From Spirochaetota bacterium (GTDB taxonomy: Bacteria; Spirochaetota; UBA4802; UBA5368): DNA of 64,000 bases. The DNA is taken from NCBI GenBank assembly GCA_004297825.1, contig SCSX01000051.1, positions 1-64,000 on the forward strand, in the 5' to 3' direction. The notes below the pieces were generated by a model. The model was not told the DNA's origin, ran no database searches, and saw only the letters and a program-made list of their open reading frames with translations. The first letter of the stretch is position 1, and the number at the start of each line of letters is the position of its first letter. The translations under genes and the position numbers were made by a program. Below, piece by piece: positions 49,422 to 59,561 of the stretch.

Positions 49422-52328
49422 ATGACCGAATTCCTGCTGTTTGTCGCCTTCATCCTGATAACCCTGATCTGGGCGCGCATGCGCAGGCTCGAGAAGAGGA
49501 TATCGTGGCTGGAGGACGAGCGCATTCCCGCACCGGCGCCGGTCACCCGGAAGGAGGAACCGCGGGCGGAAAAGCCTGCATTGCGCGAGACAGCCGCGGA
49601 AAAGGCCGGGCTGGCGCCGATATCGCATGAACCCGCAACAGCGCCGCAGGCGCCAGGCGGCGAGGCCGCGCCGGGTCGCGCGACAGGGCGCATCCTCCCA
49701 CCCCGGAACGAGCTGCTCCGCGGCTTCGAGAAACAATTCGCCGAGAACTGGACGGGAATCGTGGGCGCGATCGTGCTCGTCATGGGGGTGAGCTTCCTCG
49801 CCATCTATGCCGCGCTTACGCTTTCCGCGTTCGTGCGCTTCCTGCTCATTACCGCGGCTTCGGGCGGACTTTACGCGGTGTACTTCGCGTTCAGGAACTC
49901 CCCCCGGCTCGGGCGTTTCGCGCTCTGGGTCCGGAGCGCCGCGGGCGCGCTGTTCCTTTTCGGGTGCCTGGGGTCGAGCGAGATCCCGGGCATCAAATGG
50001 ATCGACGATTCGCGGGCGGCGCTGGGGCTCCTGGGCGCAGGCGTGCTCGCGAATATATGGTGCGGATTCGCCGGTAGATCGCAGGCGACGGCTTCGCTGC
50101 ACGTCGTACTCTGCCTTGTATCTCTAGGCGTCGCGCCGCAGTCGCCGCTCACCCTGGGGATCACGGGGCTTGTCGCGCTTACCGGTGTCGCTTTCGCATA
50201 CCGCGAACGCTGGGAATATCACCTGCTCGCAACCATCACGGGTTTCCTCGCGTATCATATCTACTGGTATTATGCGGTGGGTGCGCCGGCGGCGGTTGTA
50301 GAGACGCGATTAATCGCGTCTCTACAATGGACCGGTATATCGGTCACCGCAATTATCGGGGTCGCGGCGTGCCTGGTCCACTACCGCGACCGATACCGCA
50401 CGGAGGGTTTCGATCCCGTACCCTTCCTCGCGCACCTTGGCAATTGGATATACATGCTCGTGGGCTACCTGATGTACTCCTCGGGTTCAAAATGGAACAC
50501 GCTCGTACTCGCGGGCGCGTCGCTCGCGGCGTTCCTGCTCGCGCGGCGCGCGAAGGCGATACCCGTCCGCTGGCTCGAAACGACCGACACGCTGGTAGGC
50601 CAGGCGCTCGCCGTCGCCGCGATCCTGACCCTTCGCCGCTGGGGATGGGACTGGCTTCCCGTGTGCGCCGCGCTCTACTTCCAGTCGCTCTTTTTCATCG
50701 TGTACATGGCGAAAGAAGGAACACGATTGCTCGAGCGGGCGGGAATATTCCTGCATTACGCCGCGGCGCTCCTCCTCGTCGTGGTCGCGCTCGACGAGGT
50801 CCGGCCGGAAGAGGGCGCACACGTGATCACAAGCGCGCTCATCCTCGCGGGGGCGCTCCTGGGGGAAAGCGCCCTCCACCTTGCCACGCTCCGCGGCATG
50901 GGGAAGGGGCTTGACGCCGTTCCCGTACGCCCCGGTGCGCCCGACGGGTACGTCTTCGCGCCGGGCGGCGTGCTCATGGGCCTCTTCCTATGCGCGCTCT
51001 ACGCTATCCTCCAGCCCTATCCCTGGGCGCCGTGGGCGCTCTCGGCGGCGGGGTGCGGATTTATCGTTATGCGGCATTTCACCGGTTCCGCGGGGCTCTG
51101 GGCGGGCATGCTCTTCTTCGCCGTTGTCGCCCACATGATCGCCTGGGCGAAGATCGCGCTCCTCCGGGCGGACCCGGCCGCGGCGGCGCTCTACGGCGCC
51201 CCGCTCCTCGCGCTGGACGTCATGCTCGCGGTGCTGCCGCATCGCTGGGGCGGGGGGAAGCCGCTGGTATGGCCGGGCATTTACCTTATGGCAGTGCACC
51301 TCGCGGTGGTCGGGTATTACGCGACCGTTGACGTATCGGCCCTCATCCCGGGTGTGCTGTGGCTCCTCACGTCGGTCGGGTACCGCGAGGCGGCCTCGTG
51401 GGCGGGGCGCAGGACGGGGCCCGCGCACGCGGGCGCCCTTGCGCATCTGGTGAACGCGGGAGCGCTCTTCCTCGCGCTCTTTCTCGCGCGTCACGTACTC
51501 GTGCACATGCAGTCCGAGATGTATATCGGCCCCGTGCGCGTGCGCCTGCTCATCGAGCTTTTCGCGCTCGCCGTGTTCCTCTACTGGGCGCTCTGGGGCC
51601 TCCCCAGAATCAAGGATGAGCCCCCCGGCTGGAAGTTCGGGGAGCTGGCATGGGAGCTTTTCCTTGGATTCCTCGCGTTTACGATCGCGCTCGAGGTGCC
51701 CGTCGTCTGGCATCCGCCGGCATGGGCGCTCCTGGCCGCGGCGCTTTTCCTCGCGGGCGCGGACGCGCGAGTCTCGCGCATGCGCTTCTATTCGCTCCCG
51801 TTCTACTGGGCGTCCGCGATCCACGTCGCCTTCGTATCGAGCTCCCACGTCACCCCGTCCCTGGTGTGGACGGACCAGGCCTGGGTGGGCGGCGTGTGCG
51901 CGATGGCGGTGCAGGTCGGGTACATCGTGCTCTTCTACCTGCGCGGGGGCATCGCGGGGATCGCGTTCCCGTACCCCGTGCGGCGCATCGCCGCGCTGGC
52001 GGGCGCCGTCGAGCGGCGCCGGAACCTCTGGGTATACTATCCCGTGTTCGTCTCGGCGGCGCTCTTCCTCTACTGGACCTTCGACAGCTCGGTGCTCACC
52101 CTGCTGTGGGTCGCCGAGACCTTCGCGATCTTCGTGCTCGCGCTCTTCCTCAGGGAGGGGCATTTCCGCCTGGTTTCGATGCTGGGGCTCGCGGGCTGCC
52201 TGGTGCGCCTGGTATTCTTCGATCTCGCGCAGTCGGGAACGCTCGCGCGCGCGCTGGTGTTCGTGGGGGTGGGGGCGATAATGCTTTTCATGAACATGCT
52301 GTACGGCAAGTACCGGGACCGGTTTTAA
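49422..52328 (+). CDS. DUF2339-type polytopic membrane protein
   Basis: A 968-residue membrane protein. After an N-terminal membrane helix comes a cytosolic coiled-coil/proline-rich region (about 20-105), followed by ENWTGIVGAIVLVMGVSFLAIY and some 25 hydrophobic segments to the end. This matches the DUF2339 family, whose function is not known. The ATG at 49422 is preferred over a start at 49371, because GAGGG lies upstream and the membrane helix then comes first. A 32-bp perfect palindrome is embedded in frame at 50296-50327. The gene ends two bases before the peptidase start. Confidence 0.8.
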   Translation: MTEFLLFVAFILITLIWARMRRLEKRISWLEDERIPAPAPVTRKEEPRAEKPALRETAAEKAGLAPISHEPATAPQAPGGEAAPGRATGRILPPRNELLRGFEKQFAENWTGIVGAIVLVMGVSFLAIYAALTLSAFVRFLLITAASGGLYAVYFAFRNSPRLGRFALWVRSAAGALFLFGCLGSSEIPGIKWIDDSRAALGLLGAGVLANIWCGFAGRSQATASLHVVLCLVSLGVAPQSPLTLGITGLVALTGVAFAYRERWEYHLLATITGFLAYHIYWYYAVGAPAAVVETRLIASLQWTGISVTAIIGVAACLVHYRDRYRTEGFDPVPFLAHLGNWIYMLVGYLMYSSGSKWNTLVLAGASLAAFLLARRAKAIPVRWLETTDTLVGQALAVAAILTLRRWGWDWLPVCAALYFQSLFFIVYMAKEGTRLLERAGIFLHYAAALLLVVVALDEVRPEEGAHVITSALILAGALLGESALHLATLRGMGKGLDAVPVRPGAPDGYVFAPGGVLMGLFLCALYAILQPYPWAPWALSAAGCGFIVMRHFTGSAGLWAGMLFFAVVAHMIAWAKIALLRADPAAAALYGAPLLALDVMLAVLPHRWGGGKPLVWPGIYLMAVHLAVVGYYATVDVSALIPGVLWLLTSVGYREAASWAGRRTGPAHAGALAHLVNAGALFLALFLARHVLVHMQSEMYIGPVRVRLLIELFALAVFLYWALWGLPRIKDEPPGWKFGELAWELFLGFLAFTIALEVPVVWHPPAWALLAAALFLAGADARVSRMRFYSLPFYWASAIHVAFVSSSHVTPSLVWTDQAWVGGVCAMAVQVGYIVLFYLRGGIAGIAFPYPVRRIAALAGAVERRRNLWVYYPVFVSAALFLYWTFDSSVLTLLWVAETFAIFVLALFLREGHFRLVSMLGLAGCLVRLVFFDLAQSGTLARALVFVGVGAIMLFMNMLYGKYRDRF
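50296..50327. repeat. Perfect palindrome inserted in frame in the DUF2339 gene
   Basis: The arms TTGTAGAGACGCGATT (50296-50311) and AATCGCGTCTCTACAA (50312-50327) are perfect complements with no loop. GTAGAGACGCG-type palindromes are dispersed repeats in several bacterial groups. Here it adds codons VVETRLIASLQ between membrane segments without breaking the frame. Confidence 0.85.
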
Positions 52329-52330
52329 TC

Positions 52331-53254
52331 GTGGCGCGGGCGAGGATCCTCATCGCCGTGTTCCTGCTCACGGGCGGCGCCGCGCTGGCCTGGCTCCTCG
52401 CGGACCGCGCGGCCGATGCGCCGCGCGACGCGAGCTTCAAGCCTGCCTTCGAGCTCCTTGGCCGGGGCGCGAAAACGCTCGACAGGGCGCTTTCGCGCGC
52501 GGTGCCGGTGAACGAGCTTGACGAGAAGGAGTTCGGTGACGCGATCGCGCTGCGCTACGGGAGGAATTCCGACGTGACGGACGCCGACCACCGTTACGTA
52601 AACGGCATTGTCGCGTACCTTGCCGGGCGCGCGAGGCGTCCCTTCCTCTACCGCGCTTTCATCGTAAAATCCGATACGCCCAACGCCTTCGCACTCCCCG
52701 GGGGGATCGTCCTCGTGACCAGGGGATTGCTCGCCGCGCTTGGAAGCGAATCGGAGCTCGCCGCCATAGTCGCCCACGAGATGGGACACATCGAGCGCGG
52801 GCACTGTTTCGACGCGGTGCGCTTCGAGCTCCTCGCCCGCAAGACAGGCACGGAACCCCTGGGGAAGCTCGCCGATTTCGCGATGAACCTGATGCTGCGC
52901 CACGGGTTCAGCAAGAGCCAGGAGGCCGAGTCCGACGAGTACGCCTTCGAGATGCTCTGCGCGCGCGCTTACGACCCCGGCGGCGTCGCCGGGGCGTTTG
53001 GCTCCCTTATCCGTTACGCGGAAGCGCGCGGTCCCCGTGCGGAAAGCGGCGCCCTCAACCCGTTCCGGGATTATTTCGCGACGCACCCGGACACCGCGCA
53101 AAGGCGCGAACGCTACGAGGCGCGCGCCCGCGGATGGCGGGCCGCCCATTACGAGGAGCGGCGTTATACCGGCGTGCGCAACCTCGCCGAAAGAAGGGCG
53201 TTCCCGGGGGATGATTTTCCCGGCGAATGGAACATCGTCGCGCAGCAGGAATGA
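52331..53254 (+). CDS. M48-family zinc metallopeptidase, exported
   Basis: A 307-residue peptidase with an N-terminal signal or anchor (RILIAVFLLTGGAALAWLLA). The zinc site is IVAHEMGHIERGH with the third ligand in QEAESDEYAFEML, and a family-typical FATHPDTAQR closes the domain. LPGGIVLVTRGLL before the HEXXH is also characteristic. BepA/LoiP-type members act on envelope proteins. The GTG start at 52331 lies just after the DUF2339 stop; the frame runs further upstream but only inside that gene. Confidence 0.87.
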   Translation: MARARILIAVFLLTGGAALAWLLADRAADAPRDASFKPAFELLGRGAKTLDRALSRAVPVNELDEKEFGDAIALRYGRNSDVTDADHRYVNGIVAYLAGRARRPFLYRAFIVKSDTPNAFALPGGIVLVTRGLLAALGSESELAAIVAHEMGHIERGHCFDAVRFELLARKTGTEPLGKLADFAMNLMLRHGFSKSQEAESDEYAFEMLCARAYDPGGVAGAFGSLIRYAEARGPRAESGALNPFRDYFATHPDTAQRRERYEARARGWRAAHYEERRYTGVRNLAERRAFPGDDFPGEWNIVAQQE

Positions 53255-53292
53255 GGACAATGCTTTGTTCCGCGGGGGCGGGGCGCATTCAT

Positions 53293-53934
53293 CTACTCCA
53301 CAGGCTTGAATATGTTGAACGACTGCCCTTCCAGGAAGGTGTGGCGTTCAACGGCGATGTAACCCGCGTCCTTCATGACGGCGAGGATCTCGCCCTCCTC
53401 GATGAAATGCCCGTGGAGCCGCGCGAGGACCCCCGCGGGCAGGTAATCGATAATCGCGACCCGCCCCCCGGGTTTCAGCACTCCTTTCAGCCGGGCGAAG
53501 TAGGCGACGCGGTCTCCCATGTCGTGGAACACGTTCCGTAAAAACGCAAGGTCTGCGCTCTTCGCGGCGAGTCCCGATTCGGTGAAGCTCGCCCTGACGT
53601 ACCCGATATTCCCGATTCCCTCTGCGGTCGCGCGCTCCTTTATAAAATCCAGGAAATCGGGGTTGATATCGACGGCCCACACCCTGCCGTCGCTTCCCAC
53701 CGCGCGGGCGAGGAGCAGGGTGAAGTGGCCCCCGCCGGCGCCGATATCGGCGACGGAGTCCCCGGGCTTGAGCGACAGGTTCTGAATCACGCGAGGGGCC
53801 TGGCTCGATTCGTCCGAGGCGCTCTTGTTGAAGTGGTCCGCAAGGTATCTCGACGAGCACTGCGCCGTCATAAGCGTGCACAGGAACGGGACGATCAGCA
53901 CCCCCGCGCGCAGGGTCTTAATGGAAAACAACAT
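53293..53934 (-). CDS. Class I SAM methyltransferase with a secretion signal
   Basis: A 213-residue protein. The N-terminal 27 residues form a signal peptide (LRAGVLIVPFLCTLMTAQC), with Cys26 in a lipobox-like site. The rest is a Rossmann methyltransferase: VADIGAGGGHFTLLLA (SAM motif I), AVDINPDF, DLAFLRNVFHDM and KPGGRVAIIDY. It resembles predicted methyltransferases that carry export signals. How it would receive SAM outside the cytoplasm is unclear. GAGGTGA precedes the ATG at 53934; longer frames upstream lose the signal position. It is convergent with the M48 gene. Confidence 0.8.
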   Translation of the reverse strand: MLFSIKTLRAGVLIVPFLCTLMTAQCSSRYLADHFNKSASDESSQAPRVIQNLSLKPGDSVADIGAGGGHFTLLLARAVGSDGRVWAVDINPDFLDFIKERATAEGIGNIGYVRASFTESGLAAKSADLAFLRNVFHDMGDRVAYFARLKGVLKPGGRVAIIDYLPAGVLARLHGHFIEEGEILAVMKDAGYIAVERHTFLEGQSFNIFKPVE

Positions 53935-54287
53935 GGTGTCACCTCGCACATCTGGTTTGTCCGGTCCGGGAAACCGGCGAATCACGCGGGCCGGAGTGCG
54001 AATCGGCGCCCCCCCGGCCGTGATGCGCAAGACCTGGACGCGGCATCCGGCTTTACCCCGGGAAATCCTGAATTGGTTGAACATTCAGATTAAATCGGCG
54101 CCACTCCCCGATGCCTTGCCCGCGGCACCCATGACGGTTCCCGGAAGTCAATGATCATTCCCTGAACGCAAATAAGTCAAATATGTTTGAAATCGGTTGA
54201 CCATAATGCTATAATTTTTTACGCTGACCGGGTACACGGGGAGCGGCTGTCCCCTTCGATGATCTGAATGGACTGGCAGGGTACACT

Positions 54288-55880
54288 ATGATAGAAATGC
54301 GTCATACCGCGTGGGAAGTACTGGAGATCAAGGGGAGCTTCATGTACTTCATTTTTCTCTGCATCATCACGGCGGTGGCGACAGGTTTCCTCGTCATCGC
54401 GAAGATGGACATCGGCTCGATCCTGCGCCCCTTCCTCGTGATTGGAACGGGGGGCGGCCTCGCGTACCTGATTTACCTCAAAAAGAAGGCGGGGAAAAAA
54501 TCCACGGTGCTGCCCTGGATCGTGGCGACCCTGACGACGATGATCCCCGTGGCGCAGAAATACCTGTATGCCGCCAACGGGAACTGGACCGCCGACGCGT
54601 GGACCTTCGCGGCCGAATCGTATAATTCGTCCATTATGATCGTCATGATGGTCATCCTCCTCTACCTCTATTATAACAAGACGCTTTACGCGGTGTTCGC
54701 GTTCATAGGGTTCGCGAACTGGGCGCTCTTTTATTTCATCGCGTATCGGAGCGGGGCGGCCATGCACGTCGACGCCACGGTGAACGGAGAATATGTTCAC
54801 GGAATGATAATCGCCCGGGAGGCGTTTTTCTACATCGCGTCGCTCATGATCGCGTTCATCGCCTACCGCAATATTCCGATAGTCGAGGAATACGAGGCGC
54901 GCAGCGCGCACCAGCGCGAGCTCATCGAGCGGCAGGCCGACGCGCGTGCCGCGATGACCCGGGAGATCAAGGAGAAAATGGGAAACCTCGCCGTGCAGGT
55001 GGACGGCCAGAACAGTTTCATCTCCGAGTTCAACCAGAAGATGGAGGCGCAGGCGGCGACCTTCGAGGAGATGTCGGCCACGATGGAGGAGCTGCTCTCG
55101 TCCGCCGAGAACATTCACGTATCGTCCGTGAACCAGCTGGACGGCAATATCAACATGGAGACCATCGTCACCGAGTTCAAGAACATCAAGCAGGAGACTA
55201 AAAAGAACCTGGACGTGACCTTCGCCGAGATCGAGACGGTGGTCGCGCAGACGAACGTTACCAATGAGAAGCTCCAGGCCGTGGAGAACACGATCGCCTC
55301 CATCAAGGAACAGAGCGGGAAGATGTCCGAGACCGTGTCCATCATCGTCGAAATCGCCGACAAGATAAACCTGCTCTCGCTTAATGCGTCGATCGAAGCG
55401 GCCCGCGCAGGGGATTACGGGCGCGGATTCGCCGTCGTCGCCGACGAGATCGGCAAGCTCGCCGCCCAGACGACCGACAGCATCAAGGAGATAGAGCGCG
55501 TGCTCTCGGTGAGCGCGAAGACGACCACCGACGGTGTGGAGGTTATCCGCTCGTCGGCCCAGAACATAAAGGGGCTTATCTCGAACATGAGCGAGAGCTC
55601 CAACAAGATCAAGCTCCTTCAAGACTCCATCCTGGTCGAGGAAAAATTCATCAAGGTCATCATCGAGCAGATGTTCAAGAACATCGACCTCGCGAAAAAT
55701 ATCGGCATGGGCACCGAGGAGCAGAAGCGCGCGATTCAGAGCACCTCGGAGGCGATCGAGCATGTGAACGAGCTTGTCGCCATCATGGTGAAGGAGATCC
55801 ACGAGCTCGCCAAATCGTCCGCCGTGATACTCGACCACTCCAAGGCGCTCATCGCGAAGGCAGAGGAAGCCGTGTCATAA
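54288..55880 (+). CDS. Methyl-accepting chemotaxis protein with a polytopic N-terminus
   Basis: A 530-residue receptor. The first 190 residues hold about six hydrophobic segments instead of a periplasmic sensor. No HAMP domain is evident. The signalling domain is a long coiled coil whose conserved hairpin tip reads [20 protein letters not shown] then [18 protein letters not shown]. It should act through CheA/CheW encoded elsewhere. AGGG seven bases before ATG 54288 supports the start. The 200 bases upstream show only weak structure. Confidence 0.9.
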   Translation: MIEMRHTAWEVLEIKGSFMYFIFLCIITAVATGFLVIAKMDIGSILRPFLVIGTGGGLAYLIYLKKKAGKKSTVLPWIVATLTTMIPVAQKYLYAANGNWTADAWTFAAESYNSSIMIVMMVILLYLYYNKTLYAVFAFIGFANWALFYFIAYRSGAAMHVDATVNGEYVHGMIIAREAFFYIASLMIAFIAYRNIPIVEEYEARSAHQRELIERQADARAAMTREIKEKMGNLAVQVDGQNSFISEFNQKMEAQAATFEEMSATMEELLSSAENIHVSSVNQLDGNINMETIVTEFKNIKQETKKNLDVTFAEIETVVAQTNVTNEKLQAVENTIASIKEQSGKMSETVSIIVEIADKINLLSLNASIEAARAGDYGRGFAVVADEIGKLAAQTTDSIKEIERVLSVSAKTTTDGVEVIRSSAQNIKGLISNMSESSNKIKLLQDSILVEEKFIKVIIEQMFKNIDLAKNIGMGTEEQKRAIQSTSEAIEHVNELVAIMVKEIHELAKSSAVILDHSKALIAKAEEAVS

Positions 55881-56003
55881 TCCCTTCATCGAAACATCCC
55901 GGCCCGAAAATGTCTTGAACAAACCGCCGAAGCGGCATACATTCCTGGTATACGGCAGCGGAGGTTTCTCCTTCCCCGGGAACACCGGCGCCGATCGGCG
56001 ATC

Positions 56004-59000
56004 ATGCTTGATCGAAGCACGCATCCAACCCCCGCGAAAATCCTGGTCGTCGAAGACGAACAGATAATCGCGCAATTCGTGACCGAAGCGCTGGAGCGCC
56101 TGGGCTACCTCCCCGTGGGCTCGGTGGATAACGGCGAGGCGGCGATAGCCGCCGCCCGCGACCGCCGGCCCGACATCATCCTCATGGACATCAGGCTCAG
56201 GGGCGGGATGGACGGCATCGAGGCCGCCCGGCGAATCCGCGCCGAGCGCGACGTGCCCATCATCTATGTGACCTCGAACGCGGACCAGGATACGGTCGAG
56301 GCCGCCCGCGATACCGAGCCCTCGGGATATCTCAACAAGCCCATCAACGAGCGCGACCTTCTCACGAACGTCGATTCCGCCCTCTACAAGCATTCCATGG
56401 AGCGAAGGCTCAGGGAAAGCGAGGAGAAATATCGGAACCTCCTCGCCAATATCAACGACATCATCTATTCCCTGGACGCGGAAGGCGCGATCACCTTCAT
56501 GAGCCCGCCCTTCATCCTTCTCTCGGGCTACGCGCCGGAAGAGGTAACGGGAAGGCCGCTCGCCGATTTTGTCCATGCCGACGACGCCGCCGCGCTGAAC
56601 GCGGCATGGCGGGGGGAGAAGGTGGGCGATACGGTGAGCGCGGAATTCCGCATGATCACCGGGAGCGGCAGGGCCGTGTGGGTGCGCACCTCCGCCCGCC
56701 GGGTCCTGGAAGAGGGCCGGTATGCGGGGCTGAACGGCGTCCTCACCGATATCGACGCCCGCAAACGCGCGGAGATGGAGCTCGAGAAATTCAAGTTCAT
56801 GGTGGAGGGGGCGGGCGAGGAGATATACCTGGCCCATCCGGACGGATCGCTCGCCTACGTGAACGAGGCGGCGGCGCGCAGCCTGGGATACGCCGGGGAG
56901 GAAATGCTCGGCATGGGATTCCGCGGATTCGATCCTGCGTTTGGCGAGAATTATTCCGGACATTTCCTGGAGCTCAAGCGGGGCGGCGTCCCCCCATTCG
57001 AAACCGTCCACCGCACCCGTGACGGGCGGGCCGTCGTAAAGGAGATGCGGTCAGTGTATCTGAAAATCGGCGAGGACGAATACGCGTGCGGGTTCGGTCA
57101 CGATATCACCCCGCGCAAGCGCATCGAGGAAAAACTGCGGGAAAGCGAGCGGCGGTACCGGTTCTTCCTGGATAACTTCCCGGGCATCGCCTACCAGTTT
57201 TACGTGGATAACGGCGAGATGCTCTTCATCCACGGGGCGATCGAGCGGATCACCGGCTACACCGGCGAAGACTTCCTCGCGGGCGCCGTCTCCCATGCCG
57301 CCATCGTACACCCGGACGACGCCGCGCGCGTCGAGGCGGAAAGGCAGGCGCTGTACGGGGCCTCCGGGTACGCCTCGTTCATTGAATATCGCATAACGCG
57401 CCGTGACGGCGGGCTCCGCTGGGTGCTCCACAGCGCGCTCAATTTTTCCGACGCCGGCGCCCGTCCCTTCGTTCAGGGAGTCATTTACGACATTACGGAG
57501 CGCCGGGAATACGCGATGCTCCTCGAATCCGTGTTCCGGGAAATGCCGGTGAGTATCGGCATCACCGAGGCCTCGAACGGGAAATTCGTGATGGTGAACG
57601 AGGAATTCCTGAGGGTGTCCGGGTACGCCCGGGAGGAGGTGATCGGCCGCACCACCGCGGACCTGGGGCTTTACTTCGGGCAATCCGACAGGGAATCCAT
57701 ACGCGGCATCGCGCTGTCCGGCCGGGAGGACCACGTGGTGGAGGTCCGTCTCAAGGGCCGGGACGGCCGGTCGATGACGGGACTTATGACGGCAACCAGC
57801 ATCGTGCTGGGCGGCAGGACCTGCATCCTCGCGGTGGTCCAGGACATCTCCGAGCGCAGGAAGGCCCAGGAGGCGCTTGCCGGGGAGAAGGAGCGCCTCA
57901 TGGTGACCCTCCGGAGCATCGGGGACGGCGTCATCACGACCGACACCGAGGGGCGCGTCACGCTCATGAACAGGGTCGCGGAAGAGCTCACCGCATGGCC
58001 CATCGAGGAAGCGCTCGACCGTCCGCTCGGGGAGGTGTTTCGCCTGCGCGACCGGGGCAACCGGGAGGAATTTCCCAGCCCGGTGGAAACCGTGATCCGG
58101 ACCGGCGGCATAACGGGCCGGGAGGCGGATGCGCTCCTGGTGAGCAAAACCGGCCGGGAGATGATCATAGCCAACAGCGGGGCTCCCATACGCGACCGCG
58201 AAAGCAATATTATCGGCGTGGTCCTAGTGTTCAGGGACATCACGGAGCGCGAGCGCATCGAGGAAGGGCTTCGCAACGCGCAAAAGCTCGAGTCCATAGG
58301 CATGCTCGCGGGAGGGATCGCGCACGATTTCAACAACCTGCTCACGGGAATATTCGGGTACCTGGAGCTTGCGCGGGACTCCCTCGCCAGTGCGGAGGAG
58401 GCGGCCGGTTACCTCGCGAGCGCGCTGAGCGTGTTCAACCGGGCCCGGGATCTCACCCAGCAGCTCCTGACCTTCTCCAAGGATATCAAACCCATCCGGA
58501 CGCCGTCATCGATAGGGACGCTCGTCCGCAAGTCGGTGGGCTTCGCCCTGAGCGGCTCGAAGATCAACGCCCGGTTCACTATCAGCGAAAAGCTCTGGGG
58601 CTGCGCCGTCGATGAAAGCCAGGTGGGGCAGGTGATCGACAACATCGTGATCAACGCGCAGCAGGCGATGCCGGAGGGGGGAACCATCACCGTGAGCGCC
58701 GACAACGTGGCCCTGCCCAGGGGCGGGAGAATTCCGCTGCCGCCGGGCCGGTACGTCCGCATCGTGATTGGCGACCAGGGCATAGGCATACCCAGGGACC
58801 TGCTCTCGAAGATATTCGACCCGTTCTTCACCACGAAGCAGAAGGGGAGCGGGCTGGGGCTTGCCACCTCCTACTCGATAATCAGGAAGCACGACGGCCA
58901 CATCGAGGCGAGCTCGGAGCCGGGGAAGGGCTCGTCCTTCTCGATATACCTTCCCGCGATCGCTGAGGACGCGGGTGTCCAGCGCTCCCAGGGGCTGGAC

Positions 59001-59396
59001 GATTACCGCGGCACCGGCAGGGTGCTGCTCATGGACGACGAGGGCTTCATCAAGGACGTTGCCGGCCGCATGCTCAAACACCTGGGTTATTCGGTGGAAA
59101 CGGCCCAGGAGGGGTCCGTCGCGGTCAAGCTTTTCCGGGAGGCGTTGGAGCGCGGCGAGCCCTTCGACGCGGTGATCCTCGATCTCACGGTACCGGGGGG
59201 CATGGGCGGCGTCGAGACGATAAAGAATATCCGGGAAATCCATCCGGGGGCGCGCGCAATCGCATCGAGCGGCTATTCGGTCGACCCGGTCATGGCGCAC
59301 CCGGACGACTACGGCTTCAGCGGAACCCTGATCAAGCCGTTTAAGATCGAGGAGCTCGGAAAGGCGCTCAAGGAAATGCTCGCGAAATCCTCTTGA
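56004..59396 (+). CDS. Hybrid histidine kinase: REC-multi-PAS-HisKA-HATPase-REC
   Basis: A 1130-residue cytoplasmic signalling protein. The N-terminal receiver (12-130) has VVEDEQ, the phosphorylated Asp in IILMDIRLRGGMDG and YLNKPINERDL. Five PAS domains follow (about 140-735), two with GYxxEEV motifs. The kinase core starts at MLAGGIAHDFNNLLTGIFGYLE, then DNIVINAQQAMPEGG, GDQGIGIPRDLLSKIFDPFF and GLGLATSYSIIRKHDG. A C-terminal receiver has DDEGF, DAVILDLTVPGGMGG and LIKPFKIEEL. No membrane segment is evident, so it senses cytoplasmic signals. It follows the chemoreceptor by about 120 bases. Confidence 0.9.
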   Translation: MLDRSTHPTPAKILVVEDEQIIAQFVTEALERLGYLPVGSVDNGEAAIAAARDRRPDIILMDIRLRGGMDGIEAARRIRAERDVPIIYVTSNADQDTVEAARDTEPSGYLNKPINERDLLTNVDSALYKHSMERRLRESEEKYRNLLANINDIIYSLDAEGAITFMSPPFILLSGYAPEEVTGRPLADFVHADDAAALNAAWRGEKVGDTVSAEFRMITGSGRAVWVRTSARRVLEEGRYAGLNGVLTDIDARKRAEMELEKFKFMVEGAGEEIYLAHPDGSLAYVNEAAARSLGYAGEEMLGMGFRGFDPAFGENYSGHFLELKRGGVPPFETVHRTRDGRAVVKEMRSVYLKIGEDEYACGFGHDITPRKRIEEKLRESERRYRFFLDNFPGIAYQFYVDNGEMLFIHGAIERITGYTGEDFLAGAVSHAAIVHPDDAARVEAERQALYGASGYASFIEYRITRRDGGLRWVLHSALNFSDAGARPFVQGVIYDITERREYAMLLESVFREMPVSIGITEASNGKFVMVNEEFLRVSGYAREEVIGRTTADLGLYFGQSDRESIRGIALSGREDHVVEVRLKGRDGRSMTGLMTATSIVLGGRTCILAVVQDISERRKAQEALAGEKERLMVTLRSIGDGVITTDTEGRVTLMNRVAEELTAWPIEEALDRPLGEVFRLRDRGNREEFPSPVETVIRTGGITGREADALLVSKTGREMIIANSGAPIRDRESNIIGVVLVFRDITERERIEEGLRNAQKLESIGMLAGGIAHDFNNLLTGIFGYLELARDSLASAEEAAGYLASALSVFNRARDLTQQLLTFSKDIKPIRTPSSIGTLVRKSVGFALSGSKINARFTISEKLWGCAVDESQVGQVIDNIVINAQQAMPEGGTITVSADNVALPRGGRIPLPPGRYVRIVIGDQGIGIPRDLLSKIFDPFFTTKQKGSGLGLATSYSIIRKHDGHIEASSEPGKGSSFSIYLPAIAEDAGVQRSQGLDDYRGTGRVLLMDDEGFIKDVAGRMLKHLGYSVETAQEGSVAVKLFREALERGEPFDAVILDLTVPGGMGGVETIKNIREIHPGARAIASSGYSVDPVMAHPDDYGFSGTLIKPFKIEELGKALKEMLAKSS

Positions 59397-59561
59397 AACA
59401 ACCTGGCACGGAAAGGGGGATCGGGGGGAGCGAAGGGATGGGGGGCCGATACGCTATTTTGACCTCATCCCATCATTCTGCAATATCCATTCACTCCACA
59501 ACGAAAGCGTAATCAAATATGCTTCGACGCGGCCACTACCCGTGAATGCCCTAAAGCTCCC

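Noticed and set aside
54219-55838. Long frame (539 codons) opposite the chemoreceptor gene
   Set aside because: Antisense shadow of a coding sequence with a clear chemoreceptor hairpin motif.
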